A stretch of DNA of 64,000 nt from Chrysemys picta bellii (GCF_011386835.1 NC_088804.1:36691549-36755548), one strand, 5' to 3'. Positions 12,062-24,345 are shown, counted from the first letter of the stretch. Program-made: numbers and translations. Notes: generated from the letters alone by a model not told the origin.

Positions 12062-13184
12062 ACTTGACTTCTTTCAGGTGACTGCACACTTGATCTTCCT
12101 TCAGGTTTTGGAACTGTTCTCTGTGACAGAAAATAAAAGAAGTAGCACTATTCTCAGATGTTTTCACCTTATTTATGAAGTGTCCAACTCTATTGCAATT
12201 CAAATATCTCATTCTTTACTTGACCAAAGAACAATGGTTTGAAAAAGGTCACCCCCTTAACCCAAATCACTAAGAAAGTGGCATTAAAAGTAGGAAGAAA
12301 CTTATTAAGAGAATTGTTCGAGGAGGAGATCCTCATCAAAGAATTCATCTCCTCAAGAGTATCATGTTTGTTTTGAAATCAGTCTGTTTGGTGTTGTTTG
12401 CCCAGCAGAGGATCGGTTGTTCTGTCTTGCCCTTACATCCTTCCTGCCTTTCTTTGTGCAAGGTAACAATCATGAAACCTGAGGATGAGCCTTCCTTCAC
12501 ACCGTGTCTGTCTGTCTCCCGTGTTGCACCAGCATTAGGCAGCACATCTTGTTCATCATTTTTGCAGAATAGCAGCGCTGGTGAGTGGTTGCAGTTAGCA
12601 GACATATGAAGACAGCAAATAAAGGAACTTTCTGGTAGGTATAAAAGTATCCTTCCCACCTCAGTAAAACCAAAGAATACACTCAGTATGGCAGGAATAT
12701 GACAAAATTCTGATACGCAATTGGAAAAAAAATAGCATCGTGAAATGCTTACATACAGCATGTGTGCAGAAGCATAACTATACAAAACACTTTCTGATAG
12801 CAATTCCTGCATGGAACATTTTGATTTCTGAGCTGGGGGATCCTGTGTTGTTAAGTTTATCATTTGTATTCACTGTGTAATGCTCAATTATCTCGTTTCC
12901 TCAGCCCTTACTATTGGCATACATGTATCACACACAGCGACTACCTGGTGCCTGATTCTGAGACATGCACAAGGCAAAATTACCTCTACATCTCTCCATG
13001 GGTGAGGGAGAGACCTCAGTGTCATTAGGATGCGAATAGGTTGGCCTCTCTACAGCTTCTCTGGGGCACTGAGTGGAAAAATGCAGAAAGATGTTCAGTT
13101 TTACAATTTGCTGTAAAAAACTTCAAGAGCCTTCAGGATGAAATAGTCTATTTAAATATTTTGAGGACGTTATTATTTTATGAG
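12062..13184. other. Unassigned DNA with an open 173-codon frame of no known family
   Basis: A minus-strand frame covers 12345-12863. Its translation shows no domain, repeat or compositional signature that I recognise, it has no splice context, and overlapping frames lie on the other strand. I treat it as a chance frame. A short inverted repeat, GAGGAGAT…ATCTCCTC, lies near 12317-12353. Confidence 0.4.
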
Positions 13185-13345
13185 CTAGAGAAATCAATCC
13201 CCATCACTGGAGGGTTTTTAAGGACAGGTTGGACAAACACCTGTCAGGGATGGTCTAGGTTTTCTTGGTCCTGCCTCAGCGCAGGGGGCTGGACTAGATG
13301 ACCTCTTGCAGTCCCTTCCAGCCCCACAATGATATGATTCTAAAT
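13185..13345 (+). mobile_element. CR1 LINE 3' end
   Basis: The sequence 'CATCACTGGAGGGTTTTTAAG', 'GACAGGTTGGACAAACACCTG', 'GGGGCTGGACTAGATGACC' and 'CCCTTCCAGCCC' is the standard CR1 3' untranslated end. It runs out in an ATGATATGATTCT tail in place of poly(A). It is 5'-truncated and carries no coding part. Confidence 0.85.
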
Positions 13346-13999
13346 CACAGGCAGGTCAGATGGTCATTTCAATAGCCTATAGATGATTTGCAACCATTTG
13401 TCTGGCATGAACAATTGAAAGGGGTGCACAGGCCATGAGCTGGTATGTGAGCTAATTGTAACTCACCAAGTGCAAGTTCCAGATTCATCATCAATCCTAT
13501 CCTTTCAACATTTGCCTTCACTGAAATGTTCTCAGTTCTCCACTCTGTTATAAAACTCTGTCTGGCCTGGATTTTCTTAATCACCCTAGCTAGGCAGCCA
13601 GTCACTGTAATTATTAAGGATATGGCTTTAAATGCTAATATTAATTTCTTATTCAGTAATTATCTTATGAAACAGGCAGATTAAGTGATCATATGGGCAC
13701 ACAGCTGTAGAGTATCTGAGCTGGGTGACACTGGCAGATTGTGCTCATATAAAGAGCTTTCCCTGAAGGGATCTAGGAATGGGGAGCGCTGTAAAATGAT
13801 AACATCTGACCACCTCTCCCTTCATCCTCAGGTACTTGCCAAAAGTCTTTGGAAGTTTACAGAAGAAACTGAGTATAGGGAAGAGTAAGTTGATGTTTGA
13901 CAGAAAGGAAGAATGGGCTAGCAGTTTTCTTCTATCTAAGCTGTTTATATGTCCCTCTTTACCATAGAATCTGAAAGCCTCTCATTTTTTTAATGTATT

Positions 14000-14175
14000 T
14001 TCCTCACAACACCTCCGTGAGGTAGGTCAGTGCTATTTTTCCCCATTTTACAGATGGGGAACTGAGGCATAGAGAGACTAAACAGCCTGCTCAAATTTAC
14101 GTAAGAGGTCTGTGGTAGATTAGGGAATTTAACCCTGGTCTTCTAAGGCCCAAACTAGCACCCTAATGACTAGAC
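14000..14175 (-). mobile_element. MIR-like SINE, interrupted by a hAT element
   Basis: 'CCTCCGTGAGGTAGGTCAG', 'CCCCATTTTACAGATGGGGA', 'CTGAGGCATAGAGAGAC' and 'TAACCCTGGTCTTCTAAGGC' follow the antisense MIR order. The fragment ends at the target duplication GACTAGAC of the hAT element at 14176-14486. Confidence 0.8.
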
Positions 14176-14486
14176 CAGGGGTAGGCCACCTATAACACGT
14201 GTGCCAAAGGCGACACGCAAGCTGATTTTCAGTGGCACTCACACTGCCCGGGTCCTGACCACTGGTCCAGGGAGCTCTGCATTTTAATTTAATTTTAAAT
14301 GAAGCTTCTTAAATATTTTAAAAACCTTATTTACTTTACATACAACAATAGTTTATTTATATATTATAGACTTATAGAAAGAGACCTTCTAAAAATGTTA
14401 AAATGTATTACTGGCACGCGAAACCTTACATTAGAGTGAATAAATGAAGACTCGGCACACCACTTCTGAAAGGTTGCCGACCCCTA
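14176..14486. mobile_element. hAT-type non-autonomous element (CAGGGGTNGGC family), copy 1
   Basis: The left end CAGGGGTAGGCCACCTATAA pairs with the right end GGTTGCCGACCCCTA. The flanks GACTAGAC (14168-14175) and GACTAGTC (14487-14494) are an 8-bp duplication with one mismatch. The AT-rich interior, with its run of TTAAATATTTTAAAAACC, has no coding frame. It shares termini with the shorter copy at 33360-33552 and is inserted in a MIR-like SINE, so it is younger than that SINE. Confidence 0.88.
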
Positions 14487-14809
14487 GACTAGTCCCCCTT
14501 CCCATGCTTCTTCTTGCCCTAGTACAGTGGCCTTCTAAAATGGGGAGAAGTCCCCTACCTTCTATTGCTTGTGGGGATAACATGAAGTTTTGCCAATGTT
14601 TCTGTGTATTTATCTCCATGGAATGAAGTACGTGGTATGCAGCAAATAGAACCTCGCCAGAATCTGGTAGCTGCCTGAAGTGTTGACCCACGGCTTAGCT
14701 CTCTAGAAATATTTCTGCCCACATGTCAAAATTTTCCAGTGGGAGCGGGATTTGAGAAGACTTCTTCTTATGTGGGAATGGAATCTAGATAGATTGGATG
14801 AGGATTTTT

Positions 14810-15135
14810 TTTCCAGTGGAAAAATTCAATGAAAACGGTTTGGGCAAAAAAAAAATTCATAATTTTGGGGGTGTTGTTGAAAAATCAAAACAATGAAAAC
14901 TGAAATTTGTTTGGGTCTTGGTTAAAAAAAGAAAAGAGGCTTTAAATTAAAAAATTCTGGTTTTGGGTTGCTGAAAAGTGATACATTTTTGGTTTTCACG
15001 TTTCCAGGTTCTTTTTGTCAAAAATCTAAACATATTTCACAAAAACAGAATTTTTTTCTTTTACAAAAATGTGTTTCTTCAAAAAGCCATTTTCCATTGA
15101 AAAACATTTTAGTGAAAAAAATTGATTAGCTTTTT
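14810..15135. repeat. A/T-rich degenerate repeat of GAAAAATTTT-like units
   Basis: Many imperfect units of the type TTTTTCA / TGAAAAA alternate on both strands, giving a long low-complexity block with weak internal inverted symmetry. Similar texture recurs at about 16325-16660. It may be a decayed MITE, but no convincing termini or target duplication were found. Confidence 0.4.
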
Positions 15136-15734
15136 AGCTAGGTTCTGGTTTATGAATTGGTACAACACTCTGGGACAAGAGACTGATGCAAATTCAAACC
15201 TTGTGTAACTACACCGCACACCAGAGATGACTTTAACCCAATTGGTTCAAGAGCTGTCTGTAAATGACTTCGTCCATCTTGGTTGGTATTTTATTTTTTA
15301 CTGAGGTATGTGAGTTCAGCTGCCAAGGTCAAATGAGTAAACGTGTTTCAGAGAGAACTGAAAAAAGAGGATGAAAATAGAGGGGTTTTATTGTTACTAT
15401 TATTATCGATAATCAAATTGTTTGTAAGAGTTTGGGGTGCTGTGAAACAAAGCTGTGTCCTTTGCTTTCAGAGTACTGATGCCAAAGTGTTTTAATTGGG
15501 TTCAGAGTTGAAAGTGTGGCAGCTTGCCAAGGTGAGAGCTGGTTTTCGAGATACTTATCCTGTCAGCTTTTTCAAATCTCAATCTGCAGATCTGTAAAAG
15601 CTGATTTCCTGCCGATTTCTTATTAGTCAAAACAGAACTTTCTGGCAGGAGAATTTAAGCAATAGAACAAAAAACTGCACATGGACGTGAATGATCTCAG
15701 ACCCAGATGCACTCTCCAGTGCTCTCCTACATAT

Positions 15735-15915
15735 GGGGGAGGGATAGCTCAGAGCTTTGAGCATTAGCCTGTTAAACCCAGGGTTGTGAGTTCAATCCTT
15801 GAGGGGGGCTATTTAGGGATCTGGGGCAAAAATTGGTCCTGCTGTGAAGGTAGGGGACTGGACTCAACTTACTCAATGACCTTTCAAGGTGTCTTCCAGC
15901 TCTATGAGATAGGTA
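15735..15915 (+). mobile_element. Turtle Cry/Pol III-type tRNA-derived SINE
   Basis: A tRNA-like head, with an A-box region GATAGCTCAGAGCTTTGAGC and a box B GAGTTCAATCC (15788-15798), is followed by 'GGGATCTGGGGCAAAAATTG', 'GGTCCTGCTGTGAAGG' and 'GACCTTTCAAGGTGTCTTCC'. From recalled consensus this is the tortoise Pol III/SINE (Cry-type) family. It is among the better family-level clues that the window is from a turtle. The tail blends with CR1-type 3' sequence, as expected for a SINE using the CR1 machinery. Confidence 0.82.
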
Positions 15916-16189
15916 TACCTTCATATTTAAAAAAAAAATGCCATAGTGGGGCTGCACAGAGAGAGAAAGTTGCTATGTAAGGGAAAGTGGCATCCATGCA
16001 AAACATATTCACAGCCCCTTGACTGTGTGGAAATGTGGTCAGGACCAAATAGTGGTGCTGTGGGAGGTCCCAGGAGGAGATGCATTAAATAGCAGGCTGC
16101 CCAGGCCAAGACTGTAGACAGCCACAAGAATCAGTTATCAAGAACTGATGCTGCTTCATTCTGTCATATTTTTTTTCACTCACAACAGC

Positions 16190-17500
16190 CCAAATCCTGA
16201 AGTCTTTTACTCAGTCCTTACAAAGGTAGAACTCTCATTGAAGTTAATGGAGTTTTGCCTACTTCAGGGCATGGTGCATTATTTAAAAATCTCTATGGTC
16301 CATACAGCTTATTGAAAGTTTTAGAATGAAAAGGGATTTAAAAAAAAAAAAGAGCTTTTATGGAGAATGTTGTGAAACTGGTGACTTTCCTACAGCTTTC
16401 ACTTTTTGCAAAAAAAAAAATTGAAACATTTTTAATGATTAAGTTTTTCGTTACTTGAAACCCCATTTTTCAACACATGAAAAATGTCCATAACTAATTT
16501 GACAGTGGTTTCAAAAGCACTGACAATAAAAACAATTGATAAAAAGCTGGATTACAAAGTTTTGTCAAATATGCAAAACACTGTAAATAGGGTCAATTTT
16601 GACCACTGCAAAATGGAAACAACTTTGAAGTTTCAAAATTTTTCAATTTTTTTCCCCAATGAGTTCAAATCCCAGGATTTGTAGTCCTAAACCACAGAGG
16701 AACTTTTGAAAATCTCACCCTAGTGTTAATGCTTTATCATGAACCCTGCATTATTGTTGTTATTCATGTAGTGTACCAAGTAACAATAGAAGACATTGCT
16801 ATTATAATAAGATGAGCCAGAGTAGAGATTACAAATGTTTTGGGACATAAAAAGACATCAGATGAAAGGTATAGTATATATACCAGGATTATACCGAACT
16901 GAAGCGAGGGAATAAATTAAGCACAGAAAACCATTTTCAAAGGCCCAAAGTTAGAGTACGCCCTTTCAAGTATGACCTATATGTTAAATCAGCATTGTCC
17001 ACATGACTGGAAATGGAAGGAATGAACTATTCTTTTTTCACTGTAAAGATTTTGTATTTGAAAGTAATACCAACAAGGTTAAACTACATCCTTATTTTGT
17101 TGGCTTGTGTATCTATATCTTTCAGATTGACTATGAAAACTTTTGTTGCTCTGCTTTTAATAACACTGGTCTACAATTTTTGAGAAGTCGTCTGCTTCAG
17201 AGATAAAATGTGCTATTTATTATGTATTTTGATGTGCTGAATTCAAATATGACAATTAAAACAACTGATTGGCTACTGTTTCTACGATATTTAAGTTTTT
17301 ACATTTTATGTCTATGTATATTGTGTAGATAGTAGATTTTAATCATAAATTGTAAACCTAGGTCTTTTCATGTGTTTATGGTTGCTTTACATGATAATAT
17401 TTCACCTGTCCTGTTTATGTAACACTTTAAAAATCAGCAAAAGGGTTATATAAATAAAATTTATTATGAAACAAAAGGCAAAAAACTATTATGTACATAG
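16190..17500. other. Unassigned AT-rich DNA, 3' flank of the orphan frame
   Basis: Contains one dispersed palindromic fragment (16190-16270), long A-runs at 16342 and 16410, and no gene. At 17459-17465 the minus strand carries AATAAA-like signals about 45 bp beyond the stop of the 17.5-19.2 kb frame. These could serve as a polyadenylation signal or may be chance in AT-rich DNA. Confidence 0.4.
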
Positions 17501-17507
17501 TTTAGTC

Positions 17508-19208
17508 CTATTCAGTCTCTACTCGGCACTTCTTGGCTTGTCTCTTGTATTCATTAAATGGAGCATCTCTTGTCACTGTCCAGCAATAGTCTGCAAGCAT
17601 TGATGGGCTCCATTTGCCCTGATAGCGTTTCTCCATTGTTGCAATGTCCTGGTGAAATCGCTCGCCGTGCTCGTCGCTCACTGCTCCGCAGTTCAGTGGA
17701 AAAAAATCTAGATGAGCGTGCAAAAAATGTATCTTTAGTGACATGTTGCAACCAAGGCTTTTGTATGCCTTGAGAAGGTTTTCCACCAACAACCTGTAGT
17801 TGTCTGCCTTGTTGTTTCCGAGAAAATTTATTGCCACTAACTGGAAGGCTTTCCATGCCGTCTTTTCCTTGCCACGCAGTGCATGATCAAATGCATCATT
17901 TTGAAGAAGTTCACGAATCTGAGGACCAGCAAAGACACCTTCCTTTATCTTAGCTTCACTTAACCTTGGAAATTTTCCACGGAGGTACTTGAAAGCTGCT
18001 TGTGTTTTGTCAATGGCCTTGACAAAGTTCTTCATCAGACCCAGCTCGATGTGTAAGGGTGGTAAGAAAATCTTCCTTGATTCAACAAGTGGTGGATGCT
18101 GAACACTTTTCCTCCCAGGCTCCAATGACTGTCGGAATGGCCAATCTTTCTTGATGTAGTGGGAATCTCTTGCACAACTATCCCATTCGCAGAGAAAACA
18201 GCAGTACTTTGTGTATCCAGTCTGCAGACCAAGCAAGAGAGCAACAACCTTCAAATCGCCACAAAGCTGCCACTGATGTTGGTCATAGTTTATGCACCTC
18301 AAAAGTTGTTTCATGTTGTCATAGGTTTCCTTCATATGGACTGCATGACCAACTGGAATTGATGGCAAAACATTGCCATTATGCAGTAAAACTGCTTTAA
18401 GACTCGTCTTCGATGAATCAATGAACAGTCTCCACTCATCTGGATTGTGAACGATGTTGAGGGCTGCTATCACACCATCGATGTTGTTGCAGGCTACAAG
18501 ATCATCTTCCATGAAGAAGAATGGGACAAGATCCTTTTGACGGTCACGGAACATGGAAACCCTAACATCACCTGCCAGGAGATTCCACTGCTGTAGTCTG
18601 GAGACCTACAGCTCTGCCTTACTCTTGGGTAGTTCCAAATCCCTGACAAGGTCATTCAGTTCACCTTGTGTTATGAGGTGTGGTTCAGAGGAGGAGGATG
18701 GGAGAAAATGTGGGTCCTGTAACATTGATGGTTCAGGACCAGAAGTTTCATCCTCTTCCTCTTCCTCGTCTGACTTAAGTGAGAATGATTCTGGTGCATC
18801 AGGAATGGGCAGTCCTTCTCCGTGTGGTACTGGGCGTATAGCTGATGGAATGTTTGGATAATGCACAGTCCACTTTTTCTTCTTTGACACACCTTTCCCA
18901 ACTGGAGGCACCATGCAGAAGTAACAATTGCTGGTATGATCTGTTGGCTCTCTCCAAATCATTGGCACTGCAAAAGGCATAGATTTCCTTTTCCTGTTCA
19001 ACCACTGGCAAAGATTTGTTGCATAAGTGTTGCAGCATATGTGTGGGGCCCACCTCTTGTCCTGATCTCCAATTTTGCAGCCAAAATAAAGGTGATAGGC
19101 TTTCTTAACCATAGTGGTTATACTGCGCTTTTGTGATGCAAAAGTCACTTCACCACAAACATAGCAGAAGTTATCTGCACTGTTCACACAAGTATGAGGT
19201 ATCTCTGC
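17508..19208 (-). pseudogene. Orphan transposon-like protein frame, intronless, one in-frame TAG
   Basis: One minus-strand frame is open from 19208 to the stop at 17510-17508, broken only by TAG at 18608-18606. That gives about 565 sense codons. The 17 codons between the TAG and the first downstream ATG (18554) stay open, so the two visible frames are one gene. There is no upstream ATG: the apparent start at 19187 is GTG, and TGA lies at 19211-19209. Counting from 19187, the N-terminal part has Cys8-x2-Cys11, Cys51-Cys52 and Cys88-x2-Cys91 (a likely zinc-binding module), a KKKK basic patch, then an acidic SDEEEEED run. The C-terminal part has a YTKYCCFLCEWDS block and a SDEHGERFHQD block. I recall homologous uncharacterised proteins in arthropods and other animals, and repeated copies in turtles, which suggests a mobile element. 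The function is unknown. Tyr55 sits where a second C-x2-C would need Cys, which is a possible decay mutation. Confidence 0.8.
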
Positions 19209-19211
19209 TCA

Positions 19212-19708
19212 CTTTGGCTAAACAGAAATGTGTCCCTTTGCAAAATCAAACACTGACAAATAAGAGAGCACGACACTGTATGATTTCTAGAGCTGATATA
19301 GGGCAATTTGTTCAGCAGAGTGATATAAGCTTCGTTATGATTGCATCATCCATGACTTCTAGGAATAATTCATGTCATGTATGACGCAATACCAGCTTCA
19401 GATTGCATCATTCATTGTTTTGCCTAAAAAGCAAGTACTGTCCAAACCCAGTCATAGATTTATTCATAGATCCAGTCAAAGAGGTATTTTAGTCATTTCT
19501 GGTTTAAATTGAGATCCCTTCCCTTTATAACTCACTTATCCTCCGCCATTCCCAAGTCAAGGGTCGTATATACTGACCCAATAGCATATCTTGAAAACTA
19601 GAACAAATCAACAATTTTAAGCATCATTTTCGTTCTCAGTGACCCAGAATTAGTAAAGTTTGACTACATTTATTTCAGAAGCATTTTGGCTGTAGAGCAG
19701 TGATATAT
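19212..19708 (-). other. 5' flank of the orphan frame, possibly part of the same element
   Basis: This stretch upstream of the orphan frame contains a loose repeat of GATTGCATCATCCATGAC / GATTGCATCATTCATTG (about 19341-19360 and 19403-19420). I recall similar sequence beside other copies, ending near 'TGTAGAGCAGTG' at about 19708, but I could not find a matching inverted end downstream of 17508. The outer limits of the element therefore remain open. Confidence 0.35.
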
Positions 19709-22700
19709 CTAGATGGCGGGGGTTATGTTTTGGTTTTCGTATTCATTGCGTTGCTGTTTTAAATTGTTTTCAGGCAGTTGAGGGTTATTCACACTCACAT
19801 CTCCAGATAGTATGTAGCATAAATGGAGATTATCAGAAAGCAAATGTTAGATCATATCTGTATGGCATAACAAATAAGTATCCAAAGAGCAGACCATAAT
19901 AGATCCTAATAACCAAACTGCCCTTTGTAAAATAAAACATGAACCAAGCAGTCGCTTTAACATTTTTAATATTAAATTATACTGACTTTCCTTGAACTGA
20001 TTTAATGAGCTCCAGCCTTTTGCATACGTGTTATGGCTGATTGGCTCCAGATCCTTGTAGATTATGGAACCTGAGTTTTCTGCTTTCTAGAAGGTTTTAC
20101 TGTAGCACAAACATGTCTATTCTGGCTACAGAATCGTAAACCATTTTTGAAGAGATGTGGTGGGGATATTTTGGTTTAGTATGTAATTCAGAAAATCAGG
20201 TAGCCATCAAATATATCAGTCACTATGTGAGCCAGTGTCCTAAACAGAATGGTTTCTTGTGGCTCTTTTGTGACTTGGTAATACCAAATAGAAGTCAGTT
20301 TAGATATCATGGGCCAGACTCTCAACTGTTGTAAATCAGCATAGTCCATTGACTTCATGGACTACATCTACTGGGGATCTGACTCCATAGTTTTATTTCT
20401 GGACAAATCAAGCCTTCCAAAGAAAGATCTTCAAATAGTTAAATACTGTGGTTAACTATTGATAAGACATCTTTGCAGAACAGGGTGAAAGTGGTGAGTG
20501 ACAGACTGCTTTTGGTTCTACTTCCAACTAAACTGAAGTACTTGAAGGATGAAGGTACCGGTAATCAATTATGAATATTGTAGAAATCATTTGTAGCACC
20601 TGACGTTAGGTTACAAACTTTTTGGCCCTGACTCTGAGCTGTGAACGGCTAAACTCAGTTTAATTTTGTGCATCATCATGGCAAATCCCAAAGGGACGTA
20701 GGCCTCTTTGAAGACTGAGCACCACTTGGATCAGTCTGTAGCTAGGTCCTTAAGATGGTCTGGCTGTATATTCAGTGTGTGTCCATCACTCGTGATCTTA
20801 TTGCTCCACTGAAGCTTTTGGAATCTACACAACTGCCAGCTGTGTGTGGGCATTCCTTGGAACACACATTTCATAATTCATTGGATTGCCCCACTGTAAA
20901 CCTGGAACCATCCATGCTCCAGCCCCCAATGCACTCTTGTCACACCCCTTTTTCCAGAGAATGCAAGCTGGGGAGCAGTCTAGTGCTAGTTCAACACCAG
21001 CTGGGAGCCCCCCTAAAGCCAGGGATATTCAAGGGTTTCAAAGTTTTTGTGGCTCCGTTACTACAGGAGAGCAAGGTGAAGGGAGCATAGGGGAGCAAGG
21101 TGAAGGCCAGAATTGGGGTGTTTATGTCTGAAATATCACGTTTAGAGCAGTTGGGTTTGACAAGGACAAAGAGCCAGAATGCAACAGAACCCCTCTGTCC
21201 GTGGCGGCAACAGTGGTTTAACCAGGACAGGAGGACAGACTGTCTGTGTCCATGTACCACTATGTACCACAGCTGAAAAAGAAAAAAAAAAACATAGAGT
21301 CTAAAGTAGTTTGAAAATGACAGGTTTCTGAGTTCTCATGCTCAGAAAAGAAGCCGTTCACAGGCTTGTCATTATCAAGCTTCAGAGACAGCCCCCATGT
21401 GTGTCTGACAGCATGTGTGGTGAGGGGAGATAAGTAGATGAGAGATGGAGAAGATGACACAGCAAGGAAAGGCATGAGGCAGCCAAGCAGAGAGAAAATG
21501 GAAACTGAATTTGATTGAAAGATAAGTGAGCTGGAAACGGGTACAGGAGAAGAGATGATTGTGGGGAGGGGATGAAGGGAAAGCAGCAGTTGGGAGACAA
21601 ATGCGAAAGAGGATAAAAAAAAGATCAGAAGGAAAGAAGCAAAGGAAAATAAAACAAAATGAATGAAAAGGACAGAATAAAGGGAAATAGATGATAAGAG
21701 GAAAAATTATTGGTTAGTGGTAGGCTCTAGTGGCTGTCAAAGAAAGGGTTAATGCTCTCTCCCTGAACAGAACGGTCTGTCACAGGTGTAGGCCTTCTTT
21801 GAAAAGACGGCCAAGCAAACAACCCTGGGGTGAAAGGAGGCTGAGCTCAGCTGGAGTGAATGACTTAATCAGGAGGAAATATAAGAGACCCGAATGCTGT
21901 AGCATCTTTTTCCTTTTCTGGATTTAGACTGAGCTTAGAAACTAGAGCCTATCTGACACCCTTTGCTTTATTTATTTATTTGATCCCCAAAGTCATGAGT
22001 GGGGGTTTCTTTCTCATGCTGCTGACTTTTTGCAGAATGAAAGTGTAAAATGAGGTGGGGGTAGAGAAAAATAGCATGAGAAACAGAAAGGGGAAGGAAT
22101 TAAATTATAAGCAAAATCCCCAAGTAGACAGTGAAGTGAAACTTTTTTTTTTCTTTTACAGTTTAAACTTGAATGGGAAGGAGACAAACATGTTTGGTTG
22201 GGTTTGTAAAGAAAATGTGTCACTGTATAATGTGACCCTGTACTTCCTATATTAAACTGACATTAAAATACACAATTACACTTGCATTTGGGGGGGGGGG
22301 GATGAAGAAACATTCCTCTCATTCCTCCCCCATCCCTCCACTCATATTCCTACATCCAGGGGGAATATTTTAAGATAACTACAAGGAAGAATATGTTTCA
22401 TTCACCAAAACTCAGGCTTGTTTTGGAACTTTCAATTACTTGACAGGGGAAATTTTAACATTTGAATTTTCCCCTGTGAAATATTAGAATGAAATTCCCT
22501 TCTTCCCTCCCCCTTTCCCGTGGATAGGACACATGTTAAAGGACAGGGGAAAGTCATCTGATAGTATCTCATATTAAGGAATTGCTCTTTTATCCCTTTT
22601 GGAAAGACTGCCCTTTAGTACAAGTTGAATATCACCTACCTCCTGCCTACATATGCATATTGTGCTAACGTCTGCCATGCATTTAACAATTCACAACTCT

Positions 22701-22755
22701 TGAATATTCATTAGAACTTAGAGACACCTAGAGTATCGAGTTGTGTCTTTGACCA
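19709..22755. other. Unassigned DNA with a purine-rich block
   Basis: No gene is supported. About 20306-20388 is a short palindromic element, with a GGGCCAGACTCTCAACTG left end, a CCATTGACTTCATGG core and a GGGGATCTGACTCC right end. About 21410-21720 is strongly purine-rich on the plus strand. A run of ten G sits at about 22290-22300. Confidence 0.45.
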
Positions 22756-22756
22756 T

Positions 22757-23495
22757 CTTGGTTAATAGCCATTGATGTAGCCTCCATGAATTTATCTAAG
22801 TCTTTTTTTAATCCAGTTATACTTTTGGCCTTCACAACATCTCCTGGCAATGAATTCTACAGAATGACTATGTGTTGTATGAAGAAATACTTCCTTTTGT
22901 TGGTTTTAAACCTGCTGACTATTAATTTCATTGGGAGACCCTTGATTCTTGTGTTATATGAAGAGGTAAATAACACTTCCTTATTCACTTTCTCCACACC
23001 ATTCTTGATTTTATAGACTTCTATCGTATCCTCCCTTTAGTCGTCTCTTTTCCAAGCTGAACAGTCTCAGACTTTTTCATCTCTCCTCATATGCAAGCTG
23101 TACCAGACCCCTAATCATTTTTGTTATGCTTCTCTGTACATTTTCCAATTCTAATATCTCTTTTTTAGATGGAATGACCAGAACTGCACACAGTATTCAA
23201 GGTGTGAGTGTACCATGGATTTATATAGTGGCATTATGATATTTATTATCGTCTTATCTATCCCTTCCCTAATGATTCCTAACATTCAGTTAGCTTCCTT
23301 GACTGCCGCTGCACATTTCACAGATGCTGTCAGAGAACTACCCACAATGACTCCAAGATCTCCTTTTGAGTGGTAACAGCTCATGTAGACCCCATCATTT
23401 TGTATATATAGTTGGGATTATGTTTTCCAATGTGCATTACTTTGCATTTATCAACATTGAATTTCATCTGCCATTTTGTTGCCCAGCTGTGTGGT
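22757..23495 (-). mobile_element. CR1 LINE 3' coding end and UTR, antisense
   Basis: Read on the minus strand, it runs from a 'CAAAATGGCAGATGAAATTC'-like coding segment through the conserved 'AATACTGTGTGCAGTTCTGG' region to 'GGAAGTATTTCTTCATACAA' and 'GGAGGCTACATCAATGGCTA'. This is the C-terminal end of the CR1 second open reading frame plus the start of its 3' UTR. The final tail is absent. Multiple stops and frameshifts make it a dead copy. It belongs to the same CR1 subfamily as 62706-63121. Confidence 0.85.
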
Positions 23496-24345
23496 AACTT
23501 CTAGCTGCTGGCAATTACGCTGTTCATAGCCTCTGGAGAGAAAGCAAAGCACAGATGCTGACCTCATGAGTCAATTTAGCCTGCTGGGAATATCAAGTGT
23601 TGGGGGGGGAACTGTGCAGCCTGAAAAAAAACCCGTGAGAAGGAAGAGAGACAGGTCTTTGCCCAAAAGAGGTGATGGGTGACGATCCAGGAGCCTAGAG
23701 TGGGTGCCCTTGAGAGACCACGGAGAGGGAATACAGGTACGGTTGCTCTGAAGTGTGACAGGTGTAATAACCATTTGAGTAGCATTACAATCTCACCTGC
23801 TCCAGTAAAACAGACTGAGCATGCATCTGCTTGTTTAGTTTTTCACACATGTTGTAATTCTTTCCTTCTTATAGAGCACAGAAGAATCCAAAACAACAGG
23901 GGTAGGACACCTACAAGTCCTTAAGGATTATGTTTGAATCGGAGACGGACAAAAATAAATTTCTTTCTAAGAAATATTTCTTAGGCTGTAGAAGACTGGC
24001 TTCAGCATTTGCAGATTTGTTTAGCAAGATGGCCACAAAATTTTAATAACTATATAACGAGATGACACTGTTTAATTTGGGGCGATCTCCATTACCCAGG
24101 TCTGAGTTAATGTCTGCAACTATTTTTATAATAGCTATATCTATATCTGTATCTCTCTAGCTCTAGCTCTCTCTATCTATCTATCCAGCTATGCACAGTA
24201 TGTATTGGGGAGATAGATATAGGTATGTATAAACAAATACAATTTAAAAAAAAAATATCTATGGCCTGATGAAAAGCCCATTAAAAATCAATAAAAAGAC
24301 TCCCATTGATTTCACTGCGTTTTGGATCAAGAACATGGCAGTCGT
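23496..24345. other. Unassigned DNA with a tetranucleotide tract
   Basis: No gene is seen. A compound (TATC)/(TCTC) repeat occupies about 24129-24184. A run of eight G is at 23602-23609. Confidence 0.5.

Noticed and set aside
11636..12212. Several overlapping frames of 75-143 codons on both strands
   Set aside because: They lie in the GC-rich palindromic hAT element, and repeated peptides on both strands reflect its inverted arms.
12345..12863. Minus-strand open frame of 173 codons
   Set aside because: No recognisable domain, no splice context, overlapping frames on the opposite strand, and composition typical of chance translation of unique DNA.
15735..15915. Functional tRNA gene
   Set aside because: A- and B-box motifs are present, but the cloverleaf is not intact and SINE body and tail sequence follow.
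18553..18861. Serine-rich plus-strand frame
   Set aside because: It is the antisense shadow of the acidic stretch (GAA/GAG codons) of the orphan minus-strand frame.
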